A stretch of DNA of 64,000 nt from Patescibacteria group bacterium (GCA_018971305.1 JAGXBC010000002.1:1-64000); one strand, 5' to 3'; shown: positions 50,848-60,040, counted from the first letter of the stretch. Notes: generated by a model from the sequence alone, not told the origin. Made by a program: numbers and translations.

Positions 50848-51785
50848 ATTTCTGAATTTTTGAACCACTCAATAGTTTTGAGAAGACCTTGTTCAAGGCT
50901 ATGAGCGGGGCGCCACTGGAAATTTTTATACGTTTTCTCCATATCGGCTTGCCAAAATTCGCTGTCATAGGGAACGCTTTCCAGTTTTCCCGCCACCACC
51001 TTGCTTTTGGAGTTCGTAAGTTTTATTACAAGCTCTGCTATTTCGCCGAGCATGGTTTTGACGCCAGTGCCCGCGTTGAATATCTCTCCGCCGTATTTTT
51101 CCGCTTTTTCTCCGGCTTCTATGATAAATTTTACAAGATCCTCAACGAATATGAAGTCCCGCGAAACTTTTGGATTGGTAAGATTCAAATCGCCGTTTTT
51201 CAAGGCCTGTTCTATAAGATTATAAACCAAGCGCCCCTTTTGGATATCCGGGCCGTAAGGAGTGAAGATTCTCAGCGTGACGACGTGGAGATCGCTTGCT
51301 CGAGCCAGACCCTTGCCGTAGAGAGTGGCCATAAGTTTCGTTATGGAGTAAAGATCCGCCGGTTCAGATGGGTCGGTCTCTTTTAGCGGGGAATTTTTCT
51401 TGCCGTATTCGGTGAAAGTGCCGGTTTGCACGAAAAAATTGCATTTGTTGTCATGCGCGGCGTTCATAACGTTTATGGTTCCGAGGACATTGGTTTCTAG
51501 CACTTCTTCGTCTGGCGCGGTTTTGCCGCTCATTATATTGGAGGCAGCGAGATGGAAGACCCCGCGAGGAGAACAGGCGGCCACTATTTTCGCGATTTCG
51601 TTTTTATCCAATAAATTGCCTTCGTAGACATTTACCTTATTCCAAATGTCTTTAATCCGCCGCGTGTCGCTCGCCGGCCTCACGATAACATTCACTTCGT
51701 ATTCGCCGCTTGCCACAAGGGTGCGGGCAAGCCAGCTGCCTATAAAACCAGCGGCTCCGGTAACGATAACTTTCGTTTTTGGCAT
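50844..51785 (-). CDS. NAD-dependent sugar epimerase/dehydratase (SDR)
   Basis: The 313-aa extended SDR has TGAAGFIGSW near residue 9, 'FHLAASNIMSGK', 'TGTFTEYGKKNSP' and Tyr/Lys in 'DLYSITKLMATLYG'. 'RIFTPYGPDIQKGRLVYNL' is seen in CDP-abequose synthase and related 4-reductases. Between rmlB and the RmlC-like gene it may be the reductase that completes a dTDP-deoxysugar. Substrate not certain. Confidence 0.82.
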   Translation of the reverse strand: MPKTKVIVTGAAGFIGSWLARTLVASGEYEVNVIVRPASDTRRIKDIWNKVNVYEGNLLDKNEIAKIVAACSPRGVFHLAASNIMSGKTAPDEEVLETNVLGTINVMNAAHDNKCNFFVQTGTFTEYGKKNSPLKETDPSEPADLYSITKLMATLYGKGLARASDLHVVTLRIFTPYGPDIQKGRLVYNLIEQALKNGDLNLTNPKVSRDFIFVEDLVKFIIEAGEKAEKYGGEIFNAGTGVKTMLGEIAELVIKLTNSKSKVVAGKLESVPYDSEFWQADMEKTYKNFQWRPAHSLEQGLLKTIEWFKNSEI

Positions 51786-51852
51786 ATTGTTATGCGATAT
51801 TTTTCCCCGCGAGATTCGCCACGCGCGCCCGGCGCGGGCCTACTTACGTCGC

Positions 51853-52905
51853 TTAATACCACTGAGCCAAGGATTGTTTAAGATAGTGATCCCTATACTC
51901 TTTTTTCGCTTTAATTTTGCGCCACCAGTCTTCGTTATTTCTATACCAGGAAACGATGTGCGGCATATCCTCATTTATTGAATGCCGCGGGGACCATCCC
52001 AGCTCCTTGTTTATTTTTGTAGAATCGGGAGCGTAGCGGTAATCGGCGCCGGGTCGGTCGTTAGTGTGCGTTTTGTAGGCGTCGAGATCCACTCCCAGGA
52101 CTTTCGCTATAATGGAGAGAATTTCCATATTAGATTTCTCTTCTCCGGACACATTATAAATGCTTCCTAACGGGGCACGGTGCATTACCATATCCAAAGC
52201 TTCGCAAAAATCTTCTACATGCAGCCACCTTCTTTTGTGCTCACCGTTGCCGTGGATCGGAATTTTTTCGTTCTCTATGATATTTGTTATCGCGAGTGGT
52301 ATTAGTTTTTCTGGATATTGGTACGTTCCGAAATTATTGGAGCCGCGCACGATGATGGCCGGGGCGTTGTGGGTGTTGATGTATGATTGCACGAGAAGAT
52401 CGGCACAGGCCTTTGAAGTTGAATAGGGGTTAGACGGCTTCAGGGCGGCGTTTTCTTTTGATACGCCTTCGGGAACCGAGCCGTATATCTCGTCCGTGGA
52501 AATATGTATGAAGCGCGGGATTTTATATTTGCGGGAGGCTGCAATCAGTGCATGCGTGCCGTCGATGTTGGTTCTTACGAAATCCGAAACATTAAAAATA
52601 GAACGGTCGACATGCGTTTCCGCGGCAAAATGCACTATGGTTTCGAACTTCTGTTCGGCAAAGAGGTTCCCGAGAAAAAGCGCATCGCAGACATCGCCTT
52701 TCAGGAATTGGTAACGGCGTTCACCTTTTGATGCCATACCGTCTTTTTCAATGTCGGCAAGGTTCTCTGTGTTGCCAGCGTAAGTCAGGGCGTCTAGGTT
52801 AAATATTTTGTAGTTGGGATAGCGTTTATAAAGATGCCTTATGAAGTTTGATCCGATAAAGCCGCAGCCTCCGGTTATGAGAATGTTTTTATAGTTTTCT
52901 GCCAT
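51853..52905 (-). CDS. rfbB: dTDP-glucose 4,6-dehydratase
   Basis: RmlB makes dTDP-4-keto-6-deoxyglucose. The 350-aa protein has TGGCGFIGSNFIRH (11-24), 'FAAETHVDRSI', the dehydratase motif 'ISTDEIYGSVPEG' (Asp-Glu pair), and 'NPYSTSKACADLL' with Tyr and Lys. 'RGSNNFGTYQYPEKLIPLAI' is highly characteristic of RmlB. It is first in a leftward operon with a clear promoter. RmlA is not in the window. Confidence 0.95.
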   Translation of the reverse strand: MAENYKNILITGGCGFIGSNFIRHLYKRYPNYKIFNLDALTYAGNTENLADIEKDGMASKGERRYQFLKGDVCDALFLGNLFAEQKFETIVHFAAETHVDRSIFNVSDFVRTNIDGTHALIAASRKYKIPRFIHISTDEIYGSVPEGVSKENAALKPSNPYSTSKACADLLVQSYINTHNAPAIIVRGSNNFGTYQYPEKLIPLAITNIIENEKIPIHGNGEHKRRWLHVEDFCEALDMVMHRAPLGSIYNVSGEEKSNMEILSIIAKVLGVDLDAYKTHTNDRPGADYRYAPDSTKINKELGWSPRHSINEDMPHIVSWYRNNEDWWRKIKAKKEYRDHYLKQSLAQWY

Positions 52906-52917
52906 TGCGTCTTGATG

Positions 52918-52946
52918 ATTGTATAAGTATTTTTACTTTCAGTCAA
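52918..52946 (-). promoter_or_regulatory. Sigma70 promoter of the rml-like operon
   Basis: Minus strand TTGACT (52946-52941), a 17-base spacer, TACAAT (52923-52918), 13 bases before the rfbB start codon. Confidence 0.75.
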
Positions 52947-53069
52947 ATCTTGCTTAACCAACTTTTATAAAATATTTTAGAGCGTTGCCGGCCTGTCTAA
53001 TTGAAGGGTTCGGCATTTTTGTTGCCTATTTTCCGGCATAATATATGCTTATAATATTCGTTCAGAGAT

Positions 53070-53786
53070 ATGCATAAGAACAAGCGAGTTAGTATAATAT
53101 TCCCGGTTTATAACGAGGGGAAGAACATCCGCAGGGCGATAGATGGGTTTTTCGCGCACCCGGCGGTGGACGAAGTTGTGGCCGTGGATAATAACTCCAG
53201 AGACGCAAGCGCCGAAGAGATAAAAAAAACCAAAGCCAAATACGTCGAGGAAACTGTTCAGGGATATGGCTCGGCTCTGCGGCGGGGATTGCGCGAGGCG
53301 ACAGGCGACATTCTTATTACTTGCGAACCAGAGGGCACGTTTACGGCCAAAGACCTTGATAAACTTTTAATCTATGGGGAAGATTTTGATACTGTTTTCG
53401 GCACGAGAACGCATAAGTCCTTTATTATGCCGGGAGCGGATATGAGCACCTTCAGGCGTGTAGGAGATATTGCAGTGGGAAAGTTTTTGGGGATCTTATT
53501 TCCAGGAACCACTTTCAGCGATGTTGGCTGCACGTATAAACTGATACACAGGCCGGCCTATGAGAAAATAAAGGACCGCCTGACCGTGGATAGCACTTAT
53601 TTCCAGCCGGAGTATATGATACGCTCCGTGCAACACGGCCTTAAAATAGCAGAAATACCCGTGCACTACTTGCCGCGCGTTGGCCATTCTCTTGGAAGTG
53701 GCGCAAGCCTCACCGGCACGCTTTGGAAGACAATAGTGGTCGGGGTGAAGATGATTTTGTTCATTATTAAAGAAAGGATATCTTAA
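53070..53786 (+). CDS. Glycosyltransferase family 2 protein, DPM1-like
   Basis: The 238-aa protein is a short GT-A enzyme like polyprenyl-phosphate mannose/glucose synthases: 'VSIIFPVYNEGKNIRRAI', 'VAVDNNSRDAS', 'GYGSALRRGLREATGDILI'. Where DPM1 enzymes have DAD/DxD, it reads CEPEGTF, so the metal-binding aspartates are replaced. A C-terminal hydrophobic helix ('TIVVGVKMILFIIKERIS') may bind the membrane. It may make a polyprenyl-phosphate sugar for the GT39 enzyme at 48586. A long terminator follows. Confidence 0.83.
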   Translation: MHKNKRVSIIFPVYNEGKNIRRAIDGFFAHPAVDEVVAVDNNSRDASAEEIKKTKAKYVEETVQGYGSALRRGLREATGDILITCEPEGTFTAKDLDKLLIYGEDFDTVFGTRTHKSFIMPGADMSTFRRVGDIAVGKFLGILFPGTTFSDVGCTYKLIHRPAYEKIKDRLTVDSTYFQPEYMIRSVQHGLKIAEIPVHYLPRVGHSLGSGASLTGTLWKTIVVGVKMILFIIKERIS

Positions 53787-53802
53787 GCAGCGAACGTCAG
53801 TG

Positions 53803-53842
53803 AAAATAAAAATACCCCGCGGTCGCGGGGTATTTTTATTTT
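53803..53842. terminator. Bidirectional terminator between convergent genes
   Basis: A near-perfect palindrome of about 19-base arms, with the GC core ATACCCCGC / GCGGGGTAT, flanked by A-rich and T-rich ends. It can stop both the rightward GT2 gene and the leftward epimerase gene, whose last codons overlap it. Confidence 0.9.
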
Positions 53843-54801
53843 ATGGTTCCTTTCGCCATTTCCTTGCGGATATGTTCCACCATTTCTTTCAGGCCGTTTC
53901 TCATATCCATTTTCGGTTCCCAGCCCATTGATTTAGCCTTACTTATGTCGGCAAGTGTTTCTTCCGCCTCGCCTTCTTTATCCGGCTTTAATTCCGGCTG
54001 GAGCTTAGTTCCGATAATTTCATCTACCAGGTCGTAAATGTCTTTGACCGAATAATTCTTGCCACTGCCGATATTGAATACTTGATTATCCACCTTGTCG
54101 CTCTCGAGGCAGAGGAGGTGGAAGGCGTTCACATCGTTCACGTGCACAAAATCCCGTTTCTTTTGGCCGGTGCCGTAGATGGTCGCGCGCTCTCCCTTTA
54201 AAAGCTTGACCATAAAAGCGCTCATTACGGGCGGCATGGAGCGAGTGTAATCCTGTCTTGGGCCGTAGACGTTAAAATATCTCAGGCCCACGGTTTTGAT
54301 ATCTGAAAAGCGGCGATAGGCCTCGGCGAAGAAGTGGTCGCAGAGTTTTGATACCGCGTAGTACGATTGCGGATCAACCTCGCTTTCGTCGGTCGGCAAT
54401 TTGGTTATGCCTTCGTATAACGCCGAGGTTTCGGCATAGATAAATTTTTTGACGCCGGCGCGTTTTGCCGCTTCCAGCACATTCACGGTTCCCGTAATGT
54501 TGTTATCCGCTGCCAATACCGGATCCTCTTGGCACCATAGGATGCTTGTTAGGGCGGCTAGATGGAAAACAAACTCCGCGCCATCAAAGAGCGGATAGAT
54601 ATCTTTGGAGCGGACATCCATTTCGTGGAACTCAACTCCTTCGGCAACCTGGCTTCTGTGCCCGTAGGCCAGATTGTCTATACCAACAACCTTATATCCG
54701 TTTTTAAGGAGCGCGTCGGCAAGATTGCTGCCGATAAATCCCGCGACCCCAGTGACAACTATTTTTTTCATGTTTATATTGGTTGTATTTACTTCGTTCA
54801 T
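53836..54801 (-). CDS. UDP-glucose-4-epimerase-type SDR
   Basis: ATG 54801 (MNEVNTTNINMKKIVVTG) is used; a TTG lies 36 bases upstream and ATG 54771 is also possible. The 321-aa protein has TGVAGFIGSN, 'FHLAALTSILWCQEDP', 'AETSALYEG' and Tyr/Lys in 'QSYYAVSKLCDHFF'. 'RYFNVYGPRQDYTRSMPPVM' and 'GTGQKKRDFVHVNDV' are typical of WbpP/GalE-type epimerases. The sugar is not known. It pairs with the leftward GT2 gene at 54879. Confidence 0.85.
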   Translation of the reverse strand: MNEVNTTNINMKKIVVTGVAGFIGSNLADALLKNGYKVVGIDNLAYGHRSQVAEGVEFHEMDVRSKDIYPLFDGAEFVFHLAALTSILWCQEDPVLAADNNITGTVNVLEAAKRAGVKKFIYAETSALYEGITKLPTDESEVDPQSYYAVSKLCDHFFAEAYRRFSDIKTVGLRYFNVYGPRQDYTRSMPPVMSAFMVKLLKGERATIYGTGQKKRDFVHVNDVNAFHLLCLESDKVDNQVFNIGSGKNYSVKDIYDLVDEIIGTKLQPELKPDKEGEAEETLADISKAKSMGWEPKMDMRNGLKEMVEHIRKEMAKGTIK

Positions 54802-54878
54802 AAAATCGGTTCGCTCGGATAAAATGCACTCACTCAAGAAAATAAATCTCTTGACCTATTTTCTTTCGCGCCCGCACT

Positions 54879-55856
54879 TTACCTCGCTGCCGGCTTTAAA
54901 AAGTTTGATTTTTTTGCGACGTATATATTGTGGAGCAATTTCGATGTAAGACCTATTGGTATGATAGCGATCAGAAGCCAAGTTATTCGTCCAACAATAT
55001 TTCCGGCCGGATATGCCCCAATAGCTTCCAGAAGATATTTTTTTGCCTCCACTTTATCGCTTTTTACGAGGAAGGTGAACGCCGCCTTAAGTTTCATTTT
55101 GGCTATGGCCGAACGCATGTTGTAGCGTTTCCGGTCCGCGGGCGTCATTTTGGCGTTCAGTTCGTCCAATATCTTAGCGGAGGCAACTTTCACCTGTGGG
55201 CGGTTCATTCCGCCGTATATTCCGTCTCCGCGCACTCTTAATTTAACCAATGGTTTGGGCAAAAAGCAAAAATGCGCTCCGCCGTAGCCAAGGCGCAGCC
55301 AATATTCCAGATCTTCGCAAAGCCTCTTTGATTCGTCCTGATAGCCGAATCTATCGAAAACTTCCCGCCTGAGAACCGCGGTTGAGGGGGCTATAAAATA
55401 CCTTCGCAGTAAGTTAGGGAAAACTTCCGGCCCGGAATAGTATTTGAGATTTAGTTTGAAGAGATGCTCCGTATCCATTTCTTTGAAGTGGTATTCGTCC
55501 GAATAAGAAACATCGCAGTCCGGGTTGGCCTCAAAATGCGCAACGTGTTCAGCAATCTTTTCCGGCATAAAAATATCATCGGCGTCCAAGAACGCTATGT
55601 ATTTTCCTTGGGAATTTCGGACGGCGGTATTCCTTGCTCCCGGCAGCCATTTATTTGTTTGATATATATATTTAAAACGCCTGTCGCCCGCGAACTGCTT
55701 AAGAACTTCTTTTGTATTGTCGGTAGAACCGTCATCGACAACCACGACTTCTATGTTGTTATATGTCTGTGCTAGGGCGCTTTTGATCGCCTCAACGACA
55801 TATTTTTCGTCGTTGTAAGAGGGAATGATTATCGAAACGAGAGGATTTTTTTCCAT
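54879..55856 (-). CDS. Glycosyltransferase family 2 protein
   Basis: The 325-aa protein has the classic GT2 start 'VSIIIPSYNDEKYVVEAIKSALAQTYNN', 'VVVDDGSTDNT', the DxD motif 'AFLDADDIFMPEKI', and 'RRFKYIYQTNKWLPGARN'. A hydrophobic segment near residues 290-312 ('IVGRITWLLIAIIPIGL') may anchor it. It is upstream of the epimerase gene on the same strand and divergent from the rightward run beginning at 55985. Confidence 0.9.
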   Translation of the reverse strand: MEKNPLVSIIIPSYNDEKYVVEAIKSALAQTYNNIEVVVVDDGSTDNTKEVLKQFAGDRRFKYIYQTNKWLPGARNTAVRNSQGKYIAFLDADDIFMPEKIAEHVAHFEANPDCDVSYSDEYHFKEMDTEHLFKLNLKYYSGPEVFPNLLRRYFIAPSTAVLRREVFDRFGYQDESKRLCEDLEYWLRLGYGGAHFCFLPKPLVKLRVRGDGIYGGMNRPQVKVASAKILDELNAKMTPADRKRYNMRSAIAKMKLKAAFTFLVKSDKVEAKKYLLEAIGAYPAGNIVGRITWLLIAIIPIGLTSKLLHNIYVAKKSNFLKPAAR

Positions 55857-55984
55857 CTTCTTAATATGCGAATTATAGCGTGGTTCTAAGAAGAAAAAAA
55901 GAGTTGCAATGCAGTCGTAGTTCGCGGGGAGAAATAGGCGCCGCGGACTTTATAAAAAACGGTGCAAGTTGTAGAATTCAGGAT

Positions 55985-57046
55985 ATGCCGAGAAAGGAAA
56001 TGGTTCTTATAACGGGCGGTGCTGGGTTTATCGGTTCGCACACCGCAGATGCCTTAAAGAAACGCGGATTTAGAGTGCGGATTTTGGACTCGCTCGCGCC
56101 GCCAGTGCACAATGGCAAATGGCCGAATTACGTAAGGGGAAAAGGATTTGAGCTCATCTGCGGCGATGTGCGCAACAGGAAAGACTGGGAGAAGGCCCTG
56201 AGGGGGGTTAATTATGTTTATCATTTGGCTGCCTATCAGGATCAGCGTCCGGATTTCAGCAAATTTTTCCATACAAATACCGTGGGAACCGCCCTGCTTT
56301 ATGAAGTTATAGTTGAGAAAAAGCTGCCGGTAAAAAAAATAGTGACCGCGAGCACGCAGTTCGTCTACGGGGACGGAATGTATCGCTGCCCGCATAACGG
56401 AAGATTATTTTTTCCTGAGTTGCGTAGCGAAAGGCAATTCAAATCCAAGAAATTTGATATTCTTTGCCCGCACGGACGCCCTGCGGAATTCACGCCTTTT
56501 AAAGAAGAGCAGCAGCTGACGCCGACCAATTCATATGGGCTTTCAAAAGAGGCGATAGAAAACCTTTCTTTACGTTTCGGGAAAACATATGGGATTCCTA
56601 CTACCCTACTTAGATATTCCATTGTTCAGGGTCCGCGCCAGTCGCCGCGCAACCTTTACTCCGGAGCCTTGAGAATTTTCGTAACCCAGGCCTTAGCCGA
56701 GAACCCCATCACAGTTTACGAAGATGGCAACGAGCTGCGAGATTTTGTGAACATCAAGGATGTGGTGGCTGCCAATCTCCTTGTCTTAAAAAATAAAAAA
56801 ACGGATTTTCAGATCTATAACGTAGGCGGCGGCAAGGCATATCGTGTTTTGGACTTCGCCAAACTTGTTCAAAAAATGACCGGCACGACATCGATGATAA
56901 AGATAGGCGGCTTCCGCAGGACGGACACAAGGAATGCCGTATCGGATGTTTCCAAACTGAAGAAACTTGGCTGGCGACCCAAATTTACGACCACGGACTC
57001 CGTGGCTGATTATGTCGGTTGGTACAAAGAAAATTTTCTCAAATAA
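55985..57046 (+). CDS. SDR resembling dTDP-L-rhamnose 4-epimerase, with Cys insertion
   Basis: ATG 55985 (MPRKEMVLITGGAGFIGS) is used. The 353-aa protein has an insertion after 'QFVYGDG': MYRCPHNGRLFFPELRSE through ILCPHGRPAEF. Its CPxxG pieces match the zinc-ribbon-like insert of dTDP-L-rhamnose 4-epimerases, though only one Cys per knuckle remains. Tyr/Lys is in 'NSYGLSKEAIENL', and 'GPRQSPRNLYSGALRIF' and 'YEDGNELRDFVNIKDV' also fit. It begins the operon that continues with the GDP-heptose genes. Confidence 0.8.
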   Translation: MPRKEMVLITGGAGFIGSHTADALKKRGFRVRILDSLAPPVHNGKWPNYVRGKGFELICGDVRNRKDWEKALRGVNYVYHLAAYQDQRPDFSKFFHTNTVGTALLYEVIVEKKLPVKKIVTASTQFVYGDGMYRCPHNGRLFFPELRSERQFKSKKFDILCPHGRPAEFTPFKEEQQLTPTNSYGLSKEAIENLSLRFGKTYGIPTTLLRYSIVQGPRQSPRNLYSGALRIFVTQALAENPITVYEDGNELRDFVNIKDVVAANLLVLKNKKTDFQIYNVGGGKAYRVLDFAKLVQKMTGTTSMIKIGGFRRTDTRNAVSDVSKLKKLGWRPKFTTTDSVADYVGWYKENFLK

Positions 57047-57081
57047 TTGACTAAAACAGCCAGCCGTTTTATGCTCTTCCT

Positions 57082-58101
57082 ATGATAGTCGTGCGTGCGC
57101 CAATGCGTTTGAGTTTTGTCGGCGGTGGGACTGACCTGCCGGGTTTTTATCGCCAATATCCAGGCCGGGTTATTTCGACCACCATAGACAAATTTGTTTA
57201 TATCGCCATCAACAGGACTCCGCTTATAGACAAGGTTTCCGCCCGTTATTCTTTTTCTGAGACAGTGGACCACCCCTCCAAACTTCAACATACGCGTATC
57301 AGAGCCGCGCTTACGGATATGGGAATAAATAAGGGAATAGAGATAGGCTCTTTCGCCTCTTTGCCGGCGGAAACCGGTCTTGGTTCTTCGTCTAGCTTTA
57401 CTGTCGCGCTCGTTAAGGGCCTCAACACTTTTTTGGGAAAAAAATTGGACAAGCGTGATGCGGCGGAGGCCGCTAGCCGGTTAGAGATAGACGTTTTGGG
57501 CGAGCCGATAGGCAAGCAGGACCAATATGCCGCGGCTTTCGGCGGTTTTAATGTTTTCCAGTTCAACGCCGATGGCTCGGTTGATGTCCGGCCCATGCTT
57601 TTGGATTATAAAAAGAGCTTGGGCCTCGAAGATCACTTATTGCTGTTCTTCACGGGCATAACGCGAGCGGCATCAAGCGTTTTGTCGCAACAGAAGACAA
57701 ATATCAACAGTAAATTGCAGACGCTCAAAGAAATGTCCGACTCTGTTCCTGAATTTTGCAATCTGCTTTCCCGCGGAGATTTCCTGGGAATGGGGAATAT
57801 GCTTCATGATGGTTGGCTGAGAAAGAAAAGTCTGACTTCAGTGGCGTCCAACCCCCTTATAGATAACCTCTATGATGCCGGAGTTTCCGCCGGAGCCTGG
57901 GGCGGCAAGGTTGCGGGAGCTGGCGGCGGCGGCTGCGTGATGTTCTTGGCGCCTACGGACAAAAAACAAGCCGTGAGGAAAGCGGTTCTCGCGATTGCCA
58001 AAGAAAGAAATCTCCTAGATTTCAAAGAAATTCCCATAAAATTCACCCAGGCAGGAGCTGAGGTTATGTTCAATGGCGACCAGCATACCACGCTTGCCTA
58101 G
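57082..58101 (+). CDS. hddA: D-glycero-alpha-D-manno-heptose 7-phosphate kinase
   Basis: HddA is a GHMP kinase that makes the alpha-1,7-bisphosphate in the GDP-heptose route. The 339-aa protein has 'RAPMRLSFVGGGTDLPGFY' (5-23), the ATP loop 'ETGLGSSSSFTVALVKGL' and the C-terminal 'GGKVAGAGGGGCVMFL'. 'EPIGKQDQYAAAFGG' is typical of HddA. The next three genes are the other steps of the same route, in order, so the assignment is firm. Confidence 0.93.
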   Translation: MIVVRAPMRLSFVGGGTDLPGFYRQYPGRVISTTIDKFVYIAINRTPLIDKVSARYSFSETVDHPSKLQHTRIRAALTDMGINKGIEIGSFASLPAETGLGSSSSFTVALVKGLNTFLGKKLDKRDAAEAASRLEIDVLGEPIGKQDQYAAAFGGFNVFQFNADGSVDVRPMLLDYKKSLGLEDHLLLFFTGITRAASSVLSQQKTNINSKLQTLKEMSDSVPEFCNLLSRGDFLGMGNMLHDGWLRKKSLTSVASNPLIDNLYDAGVSAGAWGGKVAGAGGGGCVMFLAPTDKKQAVRKAVLAIAKERNLLDFKEIPIKFTQAGAEVMFNGDQHTTLA

Positions 58102-58142
58102 CAAGAAGTTTTTAATTTCCAAGTTAACAATTTCCAAACAGC

Positions 58143-58748
58143 ATGCAGGAATACATCGAAAATTTTTCCAGAAGATCAATCGAAGCGATTAAAGATCTAC
58201 CGCACGAAGAAATCGCCAAAGCTTTGAATATCTTGCAGGCCGTTTATGAGCGCGATGGCAGGGTCTATGTTTTTGGCAATGGCGGTTCTCTTGCCCTCGC
58301 TACGCACTGGGTAGCCGATTTTAATAAAACTGTTTTCGGCCACGGCGATGGATTAGAGAAGCATGGCAAAAGATTCCAAGCTATAAGAGTTCCCTCCACC
58401 GAAGAAGAGATGACCGCCTGGGCTAACGATATCGGTTACGATATGGTGTTCGCCGGGCCGCTGCAGAATTATTTACAGGACTCCGATGTTGTTATCGCTA
58501 TTTCCAGTTCGGGGAACTCTCCTAACGTTATCAAGGCTGTGGAGTTGGCTAAGAAGCGCAACGTTCCCGTTATCGGCCTCACTGGTTTTGACGGAGGGAA
58601 GTTGAATGAATTAGCCGATGCCAAGATTCTGGTAAAAACAAAGAAGGGTGACTACGGCGTGGTTGAGGGCGTGCATGGAGTCGTGTTGCATCTGATGACC
58701 GAATATTTTAAGGATTATTTCGGAGATTTATTGTCCAGGAATAAATAA
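58143..58748 (+). CDS. gmhA: Phosphoheptose isomerase-like SIS protein (second copy)
   Basis: The 201-aa SIS protein has 'VYVFGNGGSLALATHWVADF' and 'AISSSGNSPNVIKAVELAKK', 'GVVEGVHGVVLHLMTEYFKD'. It differs much from gmhA at 29194: the GGSAAD is GGSLAL and the catalytic helix is changed. In the hddA-gmhB-hddC cluster it most likely makes heptose 7-phosphate for the GDP route. Other SIS aldose/ketose isomerases are the alternative. Confidence 0.83.
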   Translation: MQEYIENFSRRSIEAIKDLPHEEIAKALNILQAVYERDGRVYVFGNGGSLALATHWVADFNKTVFGHGDGLEKHGKRFQAIRVPSTEEEMTAWANDIGYDMVFAGPLQNYLQDSDVVIAISSSGNSPNVIKAVELAKKRNVPVIGLTGFDGGKLNELADAKILVKTKKGDYGVVEGVHGVVLHLMTEYFKDYFGDLLSRNK

Positions 58749-58752
58749 CGGG

Positions 58753-59316
58753 ATGAACAAAGCAGTTTTTCTAGACAGAGACGGCACTATTAACAATAAT
58801 AACGACATAATAGATAAACCCAAAGAGTTGAGGATTCTGCCTGGAGTGTTATCCGCGGTCAAGAAGATCAATCATCTGGGTTTTTTGGCGGTCATAATAA
58901 CCAACCAGGCTGTTATAGGGAAGGGTTCTTGGAAGAAAAAGGAGGTAGACAGAGTGCATGCTATGCTCGTCCGTAAAATGAAAAAACACGGAGCGAAAAT
59001 AGATGCAATTTACTATTGTCCGCATCATCCGGAAGCCAAGCTCAAGAGATATCGCCTGGAGTGTGATTGCCGTAGGCCAAATATCGGTTTATTATTGCGA
59101 GCCATGAGACGCTTCCATATAGATCCGCGCGAAAGCTTTTCCGTCGGCGATATGACCCGCGATATTTTGGCGGGGAAAAGGGCTGGTACGAAAACTATAT
59201 TGGTAAAAACGGGGTTTGCCGGCAAAGACAAAAAATATCGTGTGGAACCTGATTTTATAGCCAAGGACTTGCTAGCTGCCGTAAAAATTATAGAAAAAAA
59301 TGCAAGAAAAAATTAA
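58753..59316 (+). CDS. gmhB: D-glycero-D-manno-heptose 1,7-bisphosphate phosphatase
   Basis: GmhB is a HAD phosphatase that removes the C7 phosphate. The 187-aa protein has the nucleophile motif 'FLDRDGTINNN', 'IITNQAVIGKG', the zinc loop 'YYCPHHPEAKLKRYRLECDC' followed by RRPNIG, and 'SVGDMTRDILAGKRAG'. It overlaps the hddC start by 17 nt. Its counterpart is the C-terminal half of the fusion at 44595. Confidence 0.93.
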   Translation: MNKAVFLDRDGTINNNNDIIDKPKELRILPGVLSAVKKINHLGFLAVIITNQAVIGKGSWKKKEVDRVHAMLVRKMKKHGAKIDAIYYCPHHPEAKLKRYRLECDCRRPNIGLLLRAMRRFHIDPRESFSVGDMTRDILAGKRAGTKTILVKTGFAGKDKKYRVEPDFIAKDLLAAVKIIEKNARKN

Positions 59317-60040
59317 TCAGGCCATTATTCTCTCCGCAGGGCTAGGAACGCGTCTGCGGCCGATTACGGACAATATCCCGAAAGTTATGGTGCCAATTGT
59401 TGGTAAGCCGATTTTAGAGTGGCACATTGAGCAATTTAAGAAACATGGCGTCAGTGAATTTTTTATAAATCTGCATTATCTGCCGGACGCGATAAAAAAC
59501 TATTTCGGTGATGGCACCAAATGGGATGTGAAGATTAATTATTCTCTTGAATTACCGGAAATTTTGGGGACCGCCGGCGGCATCAAGCAATTTGAGCCAT
59601 ATCTGGCCGAGAATTTTTTTGTGATGTATGGCGATATGTTCAGCTTGGTAGATTATTCCAAGATGGCCGAGGAGTTCTTTAAAAAACCAGATGCTATAGG
59701 AATGATGATAGTCGGCCGCAACGACCATCCGTGGGATTCCGATCTGGTGGAGGTTGATGAAGACCTGAGGTTCTTAAAAATACACACAAAGCCGCACGGA
59801 TACAATGAATTGCTGGAGAATATGCGCACTCTTGATGCCGGTTATATTTTTAATAAAAAAATCCTGAAATATATTCCGTCCGGCATTCCTTTTGACCTCG
59901 ACAGGCAGCTCTTGCCGCAGATATTGGCTAAGGGCGAAAAATTTTACGGATACGAGACGAATGATTATCTGTATGATATCGGTACGATGGAGAGGTATCT
60001 GGCAGTTGAGGAATATATTCAAAATTTAACCAAAGAATAA
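59300..60040 (+). CDS. hddC: D-glycero-alpha-D-manno-heptose 1-phosphate guanylyltransferase
   Basis: The 246-aa nucleotidyltransferase has 'AIILSAGLGTRLRPITDNIPKVMVPIVGKPI', 'NLHYLPDAIKNYFGDGTKWD', 'EILGTAGGIKQFEP', 'MYGDMFSL' and a final 'YDIGTMERYLAVEEYI'. These are general sugar-1-phosphate nucleotidyltransferase motifs; base specificity (GTP) is inferred from the cluster. It ends the GDP-heptose operon, with a hairpin after it. Confidence 0.88.
   Translation: MQEKINQAIILSAGLGTRLRPITDNIPKVMVPIVGKPILEWHIEQFKKHGVSEFFINLHYLPDAIKNYFGDGTKWDVKINYSLELPEILGTAGGIKQFEPYLAENFFVMYGDMFSLVDYSKMAEEFFKKPDAIGMMIVGRNDHPWDSDLVEVDEDLRFLKIHTKPHGYNELLENMRTLDAGYIFNKKILKYIPSGIPFDLDRQLLPQILAKGEKFYGYETNDYLYDIGTMERYLAVEEYIQNLTKE

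Noticed and set aside
50287..51853. Complete dTDP-L-rhamnose operon
   Set aside because: rfbB and an RmlC-like gene are present, but no RmlA is in the window and the middle SDR is not a clear RmlD.
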